Shown here: positions 16,719 to 26,423 of the stretch, piece by piece
Layout: the number at the start of each line of letters is the position of its first letter
Position numbering within the stretch: position 1 is the stretch's first letter
Origin: Antrihabitans auranticaus
GTDB lineage: Bacteria; Actinomycetota; Actinomycetes; Mycobacteriales; Mycobacteriaceae
Direction: 5' to 3'
Length of the DNA: 64,000 nt
NCBI RefSeq assembly: GCF_016481275.1
Contig: NZ_JAEMNW010000012.1
Location: forward strand, 1 to 64,000
Made by a program: the position numbers and the translations under genes
The notes under the pieces: model-generated
The model's database searches: none
Seen by the model: the letters and a program-made list of their open reading frames with translations, nothing else
Told to the model about the DNA's origin: nothing

Positions 16719-18137
16719 TCACTCGCTCCCGAGTCGCTCGAGCGTGACCGGTAGCCCATCGCCAGGATGCAGTCCGGTGCCGTACTCCATCGGCGGTGCG
16801 TAGTCCCGCGCGACGGACCACCGGTAGTTGCGAAGGAGTTGGTAGAGAATCGTTTTGGCCTGCAAACCGCCGAAATAGAGCCCGATGCACTTGTGCACAC
16901 CGCCGCCGAAGGGCGACCACAGAAAGGGATGCGCGCGATCCTCGCGCCGGTGCGGCGCAAACCGGTCGGGATCGAATTCGTCAGGTTTCGACCAGAACTC
17001 CGGCAGTCGGTGCGTTCCGATGAGTGCGACCATCAGTTTGGTTCCGGCCGGCACGTACTGCCCGAGGATGTCGGTGTCTTTCACGGCCTCACGCATGATG
17101 AGCCCGACGGGCGGATTGATGCGAAGTGCCTCTCGGAAGACACGGTCGAGCAGCGGTAGGTGTTCCAGGTCGTCATAGCCGATTGCGGATTTGCCGTAGT
17201 TGCGAACTTCGGTCCGCAGCCGTTCCTGCCACTCGGGATGCTTGCCGAGGTAATAGGCCATCGTGGTGGAGGTGATGGTGGTCGTATCGTGCGCGGCCAT
17301 CAAGACGAAGATCATGTGGTTGACGATGTCGTCGTCGCTGAATCCGACGCCGTCGGGGGTTTCGGCGCGGCAGAGCACGCTCATCAGGTCGTCGGTCGTG
17401 CTCACGCGCTTCGCGGGCAGCAACTCCCGGAAGTACTCCTCGAGCAGTGCGCGGCCTGTCAGCCCGCGGTGCCAGCCGCCGCCCGGAACGTTGGCGCGGA
17501 CGATCGACAAACCCGCCACGACCGTGTCGACGAACGCCTCGTTGATGCGGTCGGACTGTGCACCCAGTTCGGCACCGACGAAAACCTCGGTGGCGAGGTC
17601 GAGCAGGAGCTGTTTCACGGCGTCGTAGAGCGCGAAATTCGGGCCGGGTTGCCAGGTGGCGATCCCCCGGGTGATACCGGCGTCGAGTCCGATGCTGTAC
17701 CGGCGCAGCATATCCCGCGTGAACGCCTGCTGCATGATCTGCTTGTGCTGCAGGTGCTCTTCGAAATCGAGGAGCATGATTCCGCGGTTGAAGAACGGGC
17801 CGATGAAGTACTCCCACCCCGGGCCGTTCGCGAAGGCCTTGTCCCGATTGTTCACGACGACCTCGATCGCGTCGGGCCCGACGACGAGCACCGATCGGGT
17901 GCCGAGCATCCCTGTCCAGCTCACGGAGCCGAAGCGCCTGTAGCGCTCGCGGATGAGGTCGATGACGTCGTGCTGGATCGCGAGTCCGCGCCCGATCATC
18001 GGTAGCCCCCGGTCGCCCAGCACAGGCTGCAGTCCCGAACCCGGCGGCGGTGTCGCCAACGGCGTCGTGGACCACGGCACGGTTTCTGTGAACCGGACTG
18101 CGCCCGCCCGAGCAAACCGAGTCAACGTTTTCAGCAC
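16719..18137 (-). CDS. Cytochrome P450
   Basis: 472 residues. The start is the GTG at 18137, because GAGGAG lies 7 nt upstream; longer frames would run through the operator and the TetR ribosome site. P450 signatures are the I-helix oxygen-activation motif MAAHDTTTITSTT, the ExxR in FREALRINPP, and the haem-cysteine loop PFGGGVHKCIGLYFGG. The unusual basic N-terminus (VLKTLTRFARAGAVRF) is not a clear membrane anchor, as expected for a soluble bacterial P450. It forms an operon with the ferredoxin/ferredoxin reductase, so the unit carries its own redox chain. It resembles CYP families acting on sterols or terpenoids, but the substrate is not identifiable. Confidence 0.93.
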   Translation of the reverse strand: MLKTLTRFARAGAVRFTETVPWSTTPLATPPPGSGLQPVLGDRGLPMIGRGLAIQHDVIDLIRERYRRFGSVSWTGMLGTRSVLVVGPDAIEVVVNNRDKAFANGPGWEYFIGPFFNRGIMLLDFEEHLQHKQIMQQAFTRDMLRRYSIGLDAGITRGIATWQPGPNFALYDAVKQLLLDLATEVFVGAELGAQSDRINEAFVDTVVAGLSIVRANVPGGGWHRGLTGRALLEEYFRELLPAKRVSTTDDLMSVLCRAETPDGVGFSDDDIVNHMIFVLMAAHDTTTITSTTMAYYLGKHPEWQERLRTEVRNYGKSAIGYDDLEHLPLLDRVFREALRINPPVGLIMREAVKDTDILGQYVPAGTKLMVALIGTHRLPEFWSKPDEFDPDRFAPHRREDRAHPFLWSPFGGGVHKCIGLYFGGLQAKTILYQLLRNYRWSVARDYAPPMEYGTGLHPGDGLPVTLERLGSE

Positions 18138-18164
18138 GACAACACTCCTCGAAGTAACCGCTTG

Positions 18165-18185
18165 AAAAGTACACGGCGTACTTTT
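18165..18185. promoter_or_regulatory. Palindromic operator 1 (TetR type)
   Basis: AAAAGTAC (18165-18172), 5-bp spacer acggc, GTACTTTT (18178-18185): a perfect 8-bp inverted repeat between the divergent P450 and TetR genes. It abuts an equivalent site at 18185-18205. Confidence 0.75.
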
Positions 18186-18205
18186 AAAGTACGTAATGTA
18201 CTTTA
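18185..18205. promoter_or_regulatory. Palindromic operator 2 (TetR type)
   Basis: TAAAGTAC (18185-18192), 5-bp spacer gtaat, GTACTTTA (18198-18205): a second perfect palindrome sharing the 8-5-8 design and core AAAGTAC of site 1. The two centres are 20 bp apart, about two helical turns, so two dimers could sit on the same DNA face. It lies just before the TetR ribosome site GAGGAGG (18211-18217), which suits autorepression plus P450 control. Confidence 0.75.
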
Positions 18206-18223
18206 CAACCGAGGAGGTGCACG

Positions 18224-18889
18224 ATGTCAAGGGTCGAATCGGACGGGCAACGCCGTCGTGGCCGCCCTGCGGGTCCGCCCGTGGACCCCGCTCAGCGGCG
18301 CGAAGAACTCCTCGATGCCGCCGAACGCGTCATCGAACGCGGCGTTCGCGAACCGACGTTCGCGGAGATCGCAGCCGAGGCCGGCTATGCGAGAACCGCG
18401 GTCTACGCCGCGTTCGCCGATCGCGGGGAACTGGCGAAGGCGCTGGGGCGGCGCCATACCGACAGGCTGCTGGCAGCTGCCGACCACGGTGTCGGGCAGG
18501 CCAATTCGATGCGCGAAATGATCAGCGGGACTATCCAGGTGGTTTGCGAGTTCGTCGAAACCTGTTCGGATCTCTATCCCCTCGTCATGCAGATGATCGT
18601 GGTCGAATCTGCCGAGCACGCACAGCGTCCGCTGTTCTCGGAGATCGCTGACTGGGCGTCCTCGATCCTCGAAGGCGCGATGAAACAGGTCGGCGTAGAC
18701 CCCGCGGCGGCGCGCACCTGGGCTGCGGCGATCGCCGGTGCCACGCTGCTCGCGGCCGAGGACTGGAACATCCGCCGGGACAGGTCACGCGAACAGCTCG
18801 TCGACGAGATCACCGACCTCGTCTGGCCGGGGCTTGCCGCCGTCGGTCTGGGCGCGGTCGTCGGCCCGGTGCAGGCGGTGGCTCAGTGA
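18224..18889 (+). CDS. TetR family transcriptional regulator of the P450 operon
   Basis: 221 residues. TetR HTH: RREELLDAAERVIERGVREP, then FAEIAAEAGYARTAVYAAFA; the remaining residues form the ligand and dimer domain. A basic N-terminal arm (QRRRGRPAGPP) precedes it. Start ATG 18224 has an excellent GAGGAGG 6 nt upstream. Divergent to the P450/ferredoxin-reductase operon and separated from it by two tandem palindromes, it is very likely their repressor, released by the P450 substrate or a related lipid-like ligand. Confidence 0.9.
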   Translation: MSRVESDGQRRRGRPAGPPVDPAQRREELLDAAERVIERGVREPTFAEIAAEAGYARTAVYAAFADRGELAKALGRRHTDRLLAAADHGVGQANSMREMISGTIQVVCEFVETCSDLYPLVMQMIVVESAEHAQRPLFSEIADWASSILEGAMKQVGVDPAAARTWAAAIAGATLLAAEDWNIRRDRSREQLVDEITDLVWPGLAAVGLGAVVGPVQAVAQ

Positions 18890-18902
18890 GCGGAGCACGG
18901 GA

Positions 18903-20786
18903 TCAGGGAGCCCGAGCGGGGCCCAGCCGGGCGGCACTTGTGCGGAGCCGAATCAGCAGCCGCAGATCCAGCGCCTGATCGGGCTCACGCCACTGCGTAC
19001 CGATCAGCCGATCGATCGTCTCGAGTCGTTGGTAAAGCGTATTGGCATGTATTGCAAGCTCGTTCGCGGTTGCTGCATGGCGCCGGTCGTTGTTCAGATA
19101 GGACTGCAGGGTCTCGAGTAGCGGAACACCTTTGCGTTCCTCCTCGCGGAGGATGGGGCCGAGGTATTCCTCCGTCACTGCCGCGAGATCGGCTCTTCCA
19201 GTGTGACTCAACAGAATTCGATAGATGCCGAGGCTTCGTGACCGGACCACTCGGGAATCTCGCCCGAGAGTGTCGAGCACGTCGATCGTCTGCTGTGCCT
19301 CGTTGTATGCGCGGGCGAGCCCTTCACCACCGACCGCGGGCTCGGCGATACCCACTGTCGGCAGGGTGTCCGGTTGCACCCATCTGGTCCGGACATCGTC
19401 TGGGTGCAGGGCCGGCACGAGCAGGATCACCCGCGAACCTTGTCCGGCGACGACCGTCCCGGACGGAAAAGCGATGCGCTCCACGGCGGTTCGAGTTCGC
19501 TCAACGTCACGCGCGGATCGTGCGACCACAACCGTGTACTCGGTATTGATATTCAGCCCGGCCAATCGGAACTGCTGACGTATCTCGTCCTGGGTCGGCG
19601 GTGTGCGCGTCAGCAGATCGAGGACGAATGCGTCGCTCGTCCGGCGAGTCGCTTCGCGTGCCGCTCGTTCGGCGGTCAGCGCCAGAGCGATGACGGGACT
19701 TGCGCGATCGAGAACGAGCAGTGCGGACGGGTCGGCCTCCGGCGCGACGATCAGCAGCAGGCCGAGGTGGTCGCCGGCAGCTTGCACCGGGCGCGCGAGC
19801 ACGACCCGGTCACCGCTCGCCACGTTCAGCGTTTGCTCACCGGTACCGCTCGACACGTGCTCGAAGAGGGTCTCCACTGCAGACCGATGCGCACGGAGTT
19901 CGGTAGGCACATCGGAGGGCGCGGCCACGAAGAACGCCGGAAAGTGTGCGGTCGCAGACACTTCTGCGATGAGGTCGTGAAGACCACCACCTTGGAGCAC
20001 GATCTGGGTCAAGGCTTTGTCCCAACGCAGTGTCTGCTCCAATTCGGCTGTGTGTGCGGCAAGATCCGCGTTGACGACGCTGATCTCGTCGAGTGCCTCG
20101 CGATAGCGCCCCATCGACTGGGCGTTGTCGATGGCAACGGCGGCGTGGGCGGCCAACGCAACGAGCAGCGACGTCTCGTCGTCGCTGAACTTTCGCTTCT
20201 GCCTGGAGCCTGCGAGCAGGCCGCCGATCACTGTGCCACCGACCTGCAAGGGCACCCCGAGAAGCCCTCTGATCCCTTCCGATCGCGCTGCCACATCGGC
20301 CCGACCGACATGGGAGATGGTCGGATCGGCGAGGTAGTCCGCGGTACGCGCTGGAATCCCCTTTTCGACGACCTGACCGATGAGTCCCCCGTGGAACGGG
20401 AGCGCCATACCGATCAAGCTCGACGTATGCGCGCCGCTCGCGTAGTTGACGACGATCGCGTCCGGCTCGACCAAGCCGATGTAGCAGACATCCGCGCCGA
20501 GCAGGCGTCGCGCCTGGGTGACGATCTCGGTGATGAGTGCCCGGTGATCGTGCAGTGTCGTGAGCTGTGCCGCGATCTCGTTCAGCGCCGCGAGTTCGGT
20601 TGCGCGTTGCCGCCGTTGCTCGAGCAGAGAATGCAACGCAAACGCGGCCTGGGCGGCCTGCTCGACCGGGCCGGGATCGGTTCCGGACCGGATCAGCCCG
20701 TCCCGATGCGCGCGGAGCGCCTCCGGCCCCGCGCCGTCGAGCAACAGTTGCAACCAACCTTCGTGCACAGGCCCACCTTGCCGCAT
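18903..20786 (-). CDS. GAF-domain PucR/CdaR-type transcriptional regulator
   Basis: About 627 residues from ATG 20786 (a GTG at 20768 behind AAGGTGG is an alternative). An N-terminal helical region is followed by a GAF domain (around DVCYIGLVEPDAIVVNYASG and RGLLGVPLQVGGTVIGGLLA), a central GGDEF-like/PucR middle domain, and the C-terminal PucR HTH (LLETLQSYLNNDRRHAATAN, then ELAIHANTLYQRLETIDRL). Such proteins sense small metabolites and activate catabolic genes. It is divergent from the 3.5-kb indolepyruvate:ferredoxin oxidoreductase gene across 160 bp and likely controls it. Confidence 0.85.
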   Translation of the reverse strand: MRQGGPVHEGWLQLLLDGAGPEALRAHRDGLIRSGTDPGPVEQAAQAAFALHSLLEQRRQRATELAALNEIAAQLTTLHDHRALITEIVTQARRLLGADVCYIGLVEPDAIVVNYASGAHTSSLIGMALPFHGGLIGQVVEKGIPARTADYLADPTISHVGRADVAARSEGIRGLLGVPLQVGGTVIGGLLAGSRQKRKFSDDETSLLVALAAHAAVAIDNAQSMGRYREALDEISVVNADLAAHTAELEQTLRWDKALTQIVLQGGGLHDLIAEVSATAHFPAFFVAAPSDVPTELRAHRSAVETLFEHVSSGTGEQTLNVASGDRVVLARPVQAAGDHLGLLLIVAPEADPSALLVLDRASPVIALALTAERAAREATRRTSDAFVLDLLTRTPPTQDEIRQQFRLAGLNINTEYTVVVARSARDVERTRTAVERIAFPSGTVVAGQGSRVILLVPALHPDDVRTRWVQPDTLPTVGIAEPAVGGEGLARAYNEAQQTIDVLDTLGRDSRVVRSRSLGIYRILLSHTGRADLAAVTEEYLGPILREEERKGVPLLETLQSYLNNDRRHAATANELAIHANTLYQRLETIDRLIGTQWREPDQALDLRLLIRLRTSAARLGPARAP

Positions 20787-20947
20787 GGAGATTCCATCTA
20801 CACGACTTGTCCTTTGATAGACGAAACCTACATGGTTCCTCCGTCTTGTCGCCACTACAGTCGAGAGACTCCGCGAGCAGCAACCCCCGCTCGCGGACCC
20901 CCAATGAAGTGCTGCGATCCAGCGCCTCGACGAAGCGGAGTACGCAC

Positions 20948-23900
20948 ATGACGACTTACCTCGAACATGAAGCTGCGGACGTGTACGACCTGGACGACAG
21001 GTACCGAGTCGGATCTCGGCCCGTCTTGCTGACCGGTGTTCAAGCGATTGCCCGCCAACTCGTCGAGCAGCACGCGCGGGATCTTCGCAGCGGTCGTCGA
21101 ACCGCGACCTTCGTCTCCGGCTACCAGGGCAGCCCCCTCGGCGGCGTAGACAGAATGCTGCTCGGCATGCCCAAGGTGCTCGGCGAGCACGACATCACCT
21201 TCGTCCCGGGATTGAACGAAGAACTGGCGGCGACGTCGGTATGGGGCAGTCAAGCCGACCTCCCGGTGGGTAATGCGACCCACGACGGCGTGGTCGGCGT
21301 CTGGTACGGCAAGGGCCCCGGTGTCGACCGTGCGACCGACGCAATCCGCCACGCAAACATGTTCGGGGTCAATGCACGTGGCGGTGTCGTCTTGTACGTG
21401 GGCGATGACCCGGCCTCCAAGTCCTCGACCGTTCCCGCGGTCAGCGAACGCTCGCTGGCAGCCCTCGGTGTCCCGGTTCTGTTTCCGCGCAACGCGACCG
21501 AGATTGTCCAGTTCGGTATGCACGCTGTCGCTCTGTCGCGTGCGTCCGGCTGCGTCGTGGCGGTGAAGATCGTCGCCGACGTCGCTGACGGCGCGTGGTC
21601 CGTCGACGGGTCGGTGTCCGATCTCGACACCACGATCCCCGAAGTACATTGGCAGGGACGTCCATTCGAGTACGCGCAGCGCGCGATGGTTGTTTCCCCC
21701 GATGTCATCATGGCGGCCGAAGCCGACCTGTACGGTCCGCGCCGAGCTGTCGTGAACGCCTACGGCGCCGCGAACGACATCGACTGCGTCGAGTTGAACC
21801 CGCCGCACGCGGAACTCGGAATCGTTTCGACAGGAACGACTTTCGATGCGATGCGCCAGGGATTGCTCGATCTGGGAGTCGATGATGCCGCGCTGCATCG
21901 CGCCGGCGTTCGACTGTTGCGGCTCGGCATGGCGTACCCGGTCAACCCGCAGCGGATCGCCGAGTTCGCGCGCGGACTCGACCAGATTTTCGTCGTCGAA
22001 GACAAGACAGCGTTCATCGAAACTCAGGTCCGGGAAATCCTTTACGGCACAGCGCATGCACCACAGATCCTCGGCAAGCACGATGCCGCCGGAGCGCCGT
22101 TGGTACCGGTCGGCGGCGAACTGACGGCCGTCCGACTCGTAGCGTCCCTGCGGCGCGTCCTCCGCGATCGCATTCCGCTGAAACCGGCTCTGCCGCTCGC
22201 CCTTCCGTTGGAAGTACTACCGTCGAAACGCACGGCCTACTTCTGCAGCGGTTGCCCGCACAACCGGTCCACCGCAATCCCGGAGGGTTCGATGGGCGGT
22301 GGCGGCATCGGCTGTCACACGCTCGTCACCCTGTCCGGTCGCGAGGACAGTGCGGTCACCGGCCTGACCCAGATGGGCGGGGAAGGTAGCCAGTGGATCG
22401 GGCAGGCACCGTTCACCGATGTGCCGCACCTGTTCCAAAACATCGGCGACGGAACGTTCTTCCACTCCGGACAGCTCGCCGTGCAGGCGTGCGTTGCCGC
22501 GGGGGTGAACATCACCTACAAGCTGCTCTACAACGACGTCGTCGCGATGACCGGAGCACAGGACGCGGAGGGGGCCCTGTCCGTTTCGGAGCTCACGCAC
22601 AAACTGACGATCGAAGGTGTCCGGCAGATCATCGTCTGCGCCGACGAACCGAAACGCCATAAGAAACGACAGCTGGCCAAGGGCACGCTGCTGTGGCACC
22701 GCGACCGACTCGACGAGGCGCAGAAGCTGCTCCGCGAGGTTCCCGGTGTCACGGTGCTGATCTTCGACCAGCACTGCGCCGCCGACGCTCGGCGCAAACG
22801 TAAGCGTGGCGAATTGCCCACGCGCAATACCCGTGTCGTCATCAACGAGGCGGTCTGCGAAGGCTGCGGCGACTGCGGTGTCAAGTCGAACTGCCTGTCG
22901 GTGCAACCTGTCGAGACCGAGTTCGGACGGAAGACCCGCATCGACCAGACGTCGTGCAACACCGACTACAGCTGCCTCGACGGTGATTGCCCGTCGTTCG
23001 TGACGGTCGAAGTGCCCGAGGGGAAGCAGGTTTCGAAGAAGCGGACCGAACCGCCTGTCCTCGCCGATCTGCCGTACGAAGCACCGGTGGCCACGCAGAA
23101 CGTCTTCCTCGCAGGCATCGGCGGCACCGGGATCGTCACGGTCAATCAGGTGCTCGCAACGGCGGCTTTGCGCGCCGGGTTCGAGGTCGAGAGCCTCGAC
23201 CAGATCGGACTGAGCCAGAAGGCAGGACCAGTGGTATCGCACCTGCGGTTCGCTGCGAACGCCCTCGACCCGTCGAACCGCGTGACGCCGGGCAGTGCGG
23301 ACTGCATCGTCGCATTCGACCTGCTGACCGCAACCGACAACAAAAACCTCGCCTACGGAAGTCCTGCGCGGACTGTCGCGGTGGCGTCGACGAGTCCGAC
23401 TCCGACCGGAGACATGGTGTACGACAAGAACGTTCGGTACCCCGCTGCCGACGAGCTCGTGTCGCGCATGGCGACGGTGTCGTCGAAGCTCGTCCAGCTC
23501 GATGCATTGCAGGCGGCCGGGAAGCTGTTCGGCAACAACACAGCCGCTGCGAACTTCCTTCTGGTCGGTGCCGCCGTACAAGCCGGCGGACTGAAGCTGC
23601 CGCCCGCAGCGGTCGAGGAAGCAATCGGCATCAACGGTGTCGCGGTTTCGGCGAATATCGCCGCGTTCCGCTGGGGGCGAGTAGCTGTCGCCGATCCCGC
23701 AGCGTTCGCCGCCGCCACGGCGAGCGGAGAGGTTGCGCCGCGCAGTGTGGCTCCGGCCGAGTTGTTCTCCGGGGCGACGTTCGAGGGTGAGGTCCGCCGC
23801 TTGGTCGAACTTCGCGCCGGTCAACTTGTCGATTTCCAGAATGTGTTGGTCGCCAAGCGATATGTCGACCTGGTGCAGTCGGTGTGGGCTGCTGAGCAGG

Positions 23901-24427
23901 CCGTGACAACGCGGACTTCTTTCAGCGAAGCTGTGGCTCGTGGCCTGTACAAGTTCACGGCCTACAAGGACGAATACGAGGTTGCACGGTTGCTGGTCGA
24001 TCCAGCGTTCCTTGCCTCGGTCGAGGGCGATGTGCCGAACGGGAAGAACCTGACCTACAAGTTGCACCCGCCGGCTCTGCGCGCCCTCGGCCGCAAGAAG
24101 AAGATCGGGCTGCGGCCGAAAAGCCATGGTGCACTGCGGCTTCTGGCTCACGGAAAAAGGCTGCGGGGTACGAAACTGGACCCGTTCGGTTACGCACACG
24201 TTCGCAAGGTCGAGCGGGCGTTGCTTGCTCAGTACACGGAGATGGTGAGTCGGCTCGCCGCAGATCTCGGACCCGACAGCTACGAAGTCGCCGTCGAAGC
24301 AGCCTCGCTCGCCGACGCGGTCCGCGGCTACGAGGGAATCAAACTCGTTGCTGTAGCGGACTATTGCGCGAAGTTGGCCGGATTGGGCATCGACACAGGA
24401 AAACTCGCCGAGCAGGTTGGCGACTGA
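20948..24427 (+). CDS. Indolepyruvate ferredoxin oxidoreductase family protein (fused)
   Basis: 1159 residues. This fused alpha-gamma type 2-oxoacid:ferredoxin oxidoreductase decarboxylates aryl- or branched-chain 2-oxo acids to acyl-CoA, using thiamine diphosphate and Fe-S clusters. The N-terminal domain has SGYQGSPLGGVDRML. The TPP-binding part follows (residues about 415-560; CSGCPHNRSTA, then GGGGIGCHT). A ferredoxin-like insert begins near residue 637 (CEGCGDCGVKSNCLSVQP and CNTDYSCLDGDCPSF). The gamma domain begins FLAGIGGTGIVTVNQVLA. A C-terminal DUF6537-like region completes it. The ATG at 20948 is preferred over an upstream open extension that overlaps the divergent PucR gene. Loss of side chains from amino-acid-derived oxo acids is the probable role. 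Confidence 0.92.
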   Translation: MTTYLEHEAADVYDLDDRYRVGSRPVLLTGVQAIARQLVEQHARDLRSGRRTATFVSGYQGSPLGGVDRMLLGMPKVLGEHDITFVPGLNEELAATSVWGSQADLPVGNATHDGVVGVWYGKGPGVDRATDAIRHANMFGVNARGGVVLYVGDDPASKSSTVPAVSERSLAALGVPVLFPRNATEIVQFGMHAVALSRASGCVVAVKIVADVADGAWSVDGSVSDLDTTIPEVHWQGRPFEYAQRAMVVSPDVIMAAEADLYGPRRAVVNAYGAANDIDCVELNPPHAELGIVSTGTTFDAMRQGLLDLGVDDAALHRAGVRLLRLGMAYPVNPQRIAEFARGLDQIFVVEDKTAFIETQVREILYGTAHAPQILGKHDAAGAPLVPVGGELTAVRLVASLRRVLRDRIPLKPALPLALPLEVLPSKRTAYFCSGCPHNRSTAIPEGSMGGGGIGCHTLVTLSGREDSAVTGLTQMGGEGSQWIGQAPFTDVPHLFQNIGDGTFFHSGQLAVQACVAAGVNITYKLLYNDVVAMTGAQDAEGALSVSELTHKLTIEGVRQIIVCADEPKRHKKRQLAKGTLLWHRDRLDEAQKLLREVPGVTVLIFDQHCAADARRKRKRGELPTRNTRVVINEAVCEGCGDCGVKSNCLSVQPVETEFGRKTRIDQTSCNTDYSCLDGDCPSFVTVEVPEGKQVSKKRTEPPVLADLPYEAPVATQNVFLAGIGGTGIVTVNQVLATAALRAGFEVESLDQIGLSQKAGPVVSHLRFAANALDPSNRVTPGSADCIVAFDLLTATDNKNLAYGSPARTVAVASTSPTPTGDMVYDKNVRYPAADELVSRMATVSSKLVQLDALQAAGKLFGNNTAAANFLLVGAAVQAGGLKLPPAAVEEAIGINGVAVSANIAAFRWGRVAVADPAAFAAATASGEVAPRSVAPAELFSGATFEGEVRRLVELRAGQLVDFQNVLVAKRYVDLVQSVWAAEQAVTTRTSFSEAVARGLYKFTAYKDEYEVARLLVDPAFLASVEGDVPNGKNLTYKLHPPALRALGRKKKIGLRPKSHGALRLLAHGKRLRGTKLDPFGYAHVRKVERALLAQYTEMVSRLAADLGPDSYEVAVEAASLADAVRGYEGIKLVAVADYCAKLAGLGIDTGKLAEQVGD

Positions 24428-24448
24428 GCAGCGCGCGGCTGGGCGGCT

Positions 24449-25366
24449 CTACCTGATCGGAGCCAGCCCGGCCTCGAGGCGCCCGATCTCGATGTGGTCG
24501 CGAAGCAGATCTACGACGCGTCGCACCGCGAGATTCGTTCGCAACGTGGCCCGGGTGCGTACCGCGATTCGACGCGTCGGTGTGGGGTCGATGAGCGGTA
24601 CCGCGACCACCGATCGTGGCAACTCGCCGCAGCCGAGAACGGGCAGCACCGTGATGCCGACCCCCTCCGCGACGAACCTGATCCCGGTCGAGTAGTCGTG
24701 CGTTTCGATGTGGAAGGTCGGTGTGAAACCTGCTGCAGCACAGGCTTTCAGGGTGGCATCGCGGCATGGCCCGCGCGCGACGTCGTTGTCGACCCAGCGT
24801 TCGCTTTCGAGCTCTGCGATCCTGATCTCCGTACGGTCGGCTAGCCGATGGCCTCTCGGCAGTACGACCACGTACGGCTCTTCGAGCAGCGGCGCAACGT
24901 CGTACTCCGTGCTGCTCGCCAATGGGCTGCCCTCGACGAAGATCTCGATATCGGGGTCGGGTGTTGCGTCGACTGCCAACTCGATCAGTCGCAGATCGAT
25001 CCGTAGTCCGGGAAATTCGTTGGTGATCGTCGCGATGATCGGCGGTATCCAGGCCGACCCGGCTGACGCGAAGTAGCAGACCGACAATCGGCCGGTGTGT
25101 CCGTCGCGAATGTCGGCGACAAAGGATTCGAACTCGGCCATTCGCTCCAGGACGCAGCCTGCCTCGTGCGCGACTGCACGGCCGGCGGCAGTCGGAACGA
25201 CGCCGCGCCCCTGCCGTTCGATCAGGCTCAGGCCCGTTTCGCGTTGCAGCGCCGTGAGGTGCTGGCTGACCGCGGATGGGGTGTAGCCGAGGGTTGCTGC
25301 CGCTCCGTTGATGGAGCCGTCGGCCACAACCGCGCGGAAGACGCGAAGTCGATGCAGCTCGATCAT
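24449..25366 (-). CDS. LysR family transcriptional regulator
   Basis: 305 residues from ATG 25366 (MIELHRLRVF). The LysR HTH reads FRAVVADGSINGAAATLGYT, then SAVSQHLTALQRETGLSLIE at residues 9-48; the rest is the periplasmic-binding-like co-inducer domain. A longer open frame upstream is not supported. It is divergent from an EamA exporter gene, 82 bp apart, which is its likely target, a common LysR/exporter arrangement. It converges on the oxidoreductase gene with 21 bp between stops. Confidence 0.9.
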   Translation of the reverse strand: MIELHRLRVFRAVVADGSINGAAATLGYTPSAVSQHLTALQRETGLSLIERQGRGVVPTAAGRAVAHEAGCVLERMAEFESFVADIRDGHTGRLSVCYFASAGSAWIPPIIATITNEFPGLRIDLRLIELAVDATPDPDIEIFVEGSPLASSTEYDVAPLLEEPYVVVLPRGHRLADRTEIRIAELESERWVDNDVARGPCRDATLKACAAAGFTPTFHIETHDYSTGIRFVAEGVGITVLPVLGCGELPRSVVAVPLIDPTPTRRIAVRTRATLRTNLAVRRVVDLLRDHIEIGRLEAGLAPIR

Positions 25367-25448
25367 GGGTGTGAATGTACAGCAATACTGAATTGAAGAT
25401 AAGTAGAAATCGTTTGTGCTTATGTGTTGCGTGGTCGACAGTGGATGC

Positions 25449-26423
25449 ATGACAGCTACCGCGATAGTGCCCGTGACCACGGAAGAAGCCGTTGGGCGGA
25501 CGTGGCGCAACGAGTTGCCCGGCATGCCCAGCCTGCCCGTGCTCGCGGTTGTCACCACGGTCCTGCTGTGGGCGTCGTCCTTCGTGGTTATTCGGTCGGC
25601 CGGTGCCGTGTTCTCGCCGGGGGTCATGGCCCTGGTTCGGCTGAGCGCCGGATCGGCCGTGCTCGTGCTGATCGCGCTGCGCTACCGGCGGCCGCTGCCT
25701 CGTGGTCGCGCGCTCGGTCTGGTCATCGGCTATGGGCTGGCCTGGTTCGCCGGATACACCGTCTTGCTGAACTGGGCCGAACAGCACCTCGATGCCGGAA
25801 CCGCGGCTTTGCTGGTCAACTTCGCGCCGATTCTTGTCGCGGTATTTGCCGGGGTGTTCATGGCCGAGGGCTTTCCGCGACCGTTGGTCGTCGGGATGCT
25901 CATCGCGTTTGTCGGTGTGGTGACCATCGCGGTCGGTGGTTCCGGTGGCGGCGCGAACGACTGGCTCGGCATCGTCCTCGGATTGATCACCGCTGTGCTG
26001 TACGCCGCCGGTGTGCTGATGCAGAAGGTCGCGCTGCGCACCGTCGACGCAGTGACGGCGACGTGGGTCGGGTGTGTGGCGGGATTCCTTGCGGTGCTAC
26101 CCTTTTCGGGCGCCGCCGTGAGCGAGTTGTCGAACGCGCCGGTGTCGTCGATTCTCGGTGTCGTCTACCTGGGCGTCGGGCCGACCGCTATCGCATTCAC
26201 CACGTGGGCGTACGCGCTCACGAGGACCGACGCCGGCAAGATGGCCGCCACATCGCTCGTCGTCCCGGCGATTGCGATCTTGCTGTCCTGGATCTTCCTC
26301 GGTGAAGTCCCGACGATTTTCGGATTCATCGGCGGCGCGCTGTGCCTGGGCGGTGTCGTCCTCACCCGCCGGACTCGGCCGCTGCGCCGGTCGCGGACGG
26401 ACCATCAGGACGGGTCTGCGTAG
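25449..26423 (+). CDS. EamA/DMT family transporter
   Basis: 324 residues from ATG 25449 (an ATG at 25416 is possible). Ten hydrophobic segments form two EamA repeats of five helices each: the first runs from LPVLAVVTTVLLWASSFVVI to MLIAFVGVVTIAVGG, the second from WLGIVLGLITAVLYAAGVL to FGFIGGALCLGGVVL. DMT exporters move amino acids or small metabolites out of the cell; the substrate is not predictable. It is divergent from the LysR gene, and its 3' end overlaps the convergent WYL regulator by 19 bp. Confidence 0.88.
   Translation: MTATAIVPVTTEEAVGRTWRNELPGMPSLPVLAVVTTVLLWASSFVVIRSAGAVFSPGVMALVRLSAGSAVLVLIALRYRRPLPRGRALGLVIGYGLAWFAGYTVLLNWAEQHLDAGTAALLVNFAPILVAVFAGVFMAEGFPRPLVVGMLIAFVGVVTIAVGGSGGGANDWLGIVLGLITAVLYAAGVLMQKVALRTVDAVTATWVGCVAGFLAVLPFSGAAVSELSNAPVSSILGVVYLGVGPTAIAFTTWAYALTRTDAGKMAATSLVVPAIAILLSWIFLGEVPTIFGFIGGALCLGGVVLTRRTRPLRRSRTDHQDGSA

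Noticed and set aside
22217-24199. 660-codon open frame on the minus strand opposite the indolepyruvate oxidoreductase
   Set aside because: Arg/His/Gly-rich translation without any fold or motif; it is the antisense shadow of a clear 1159-residue enzyme in GC-rich DNA.
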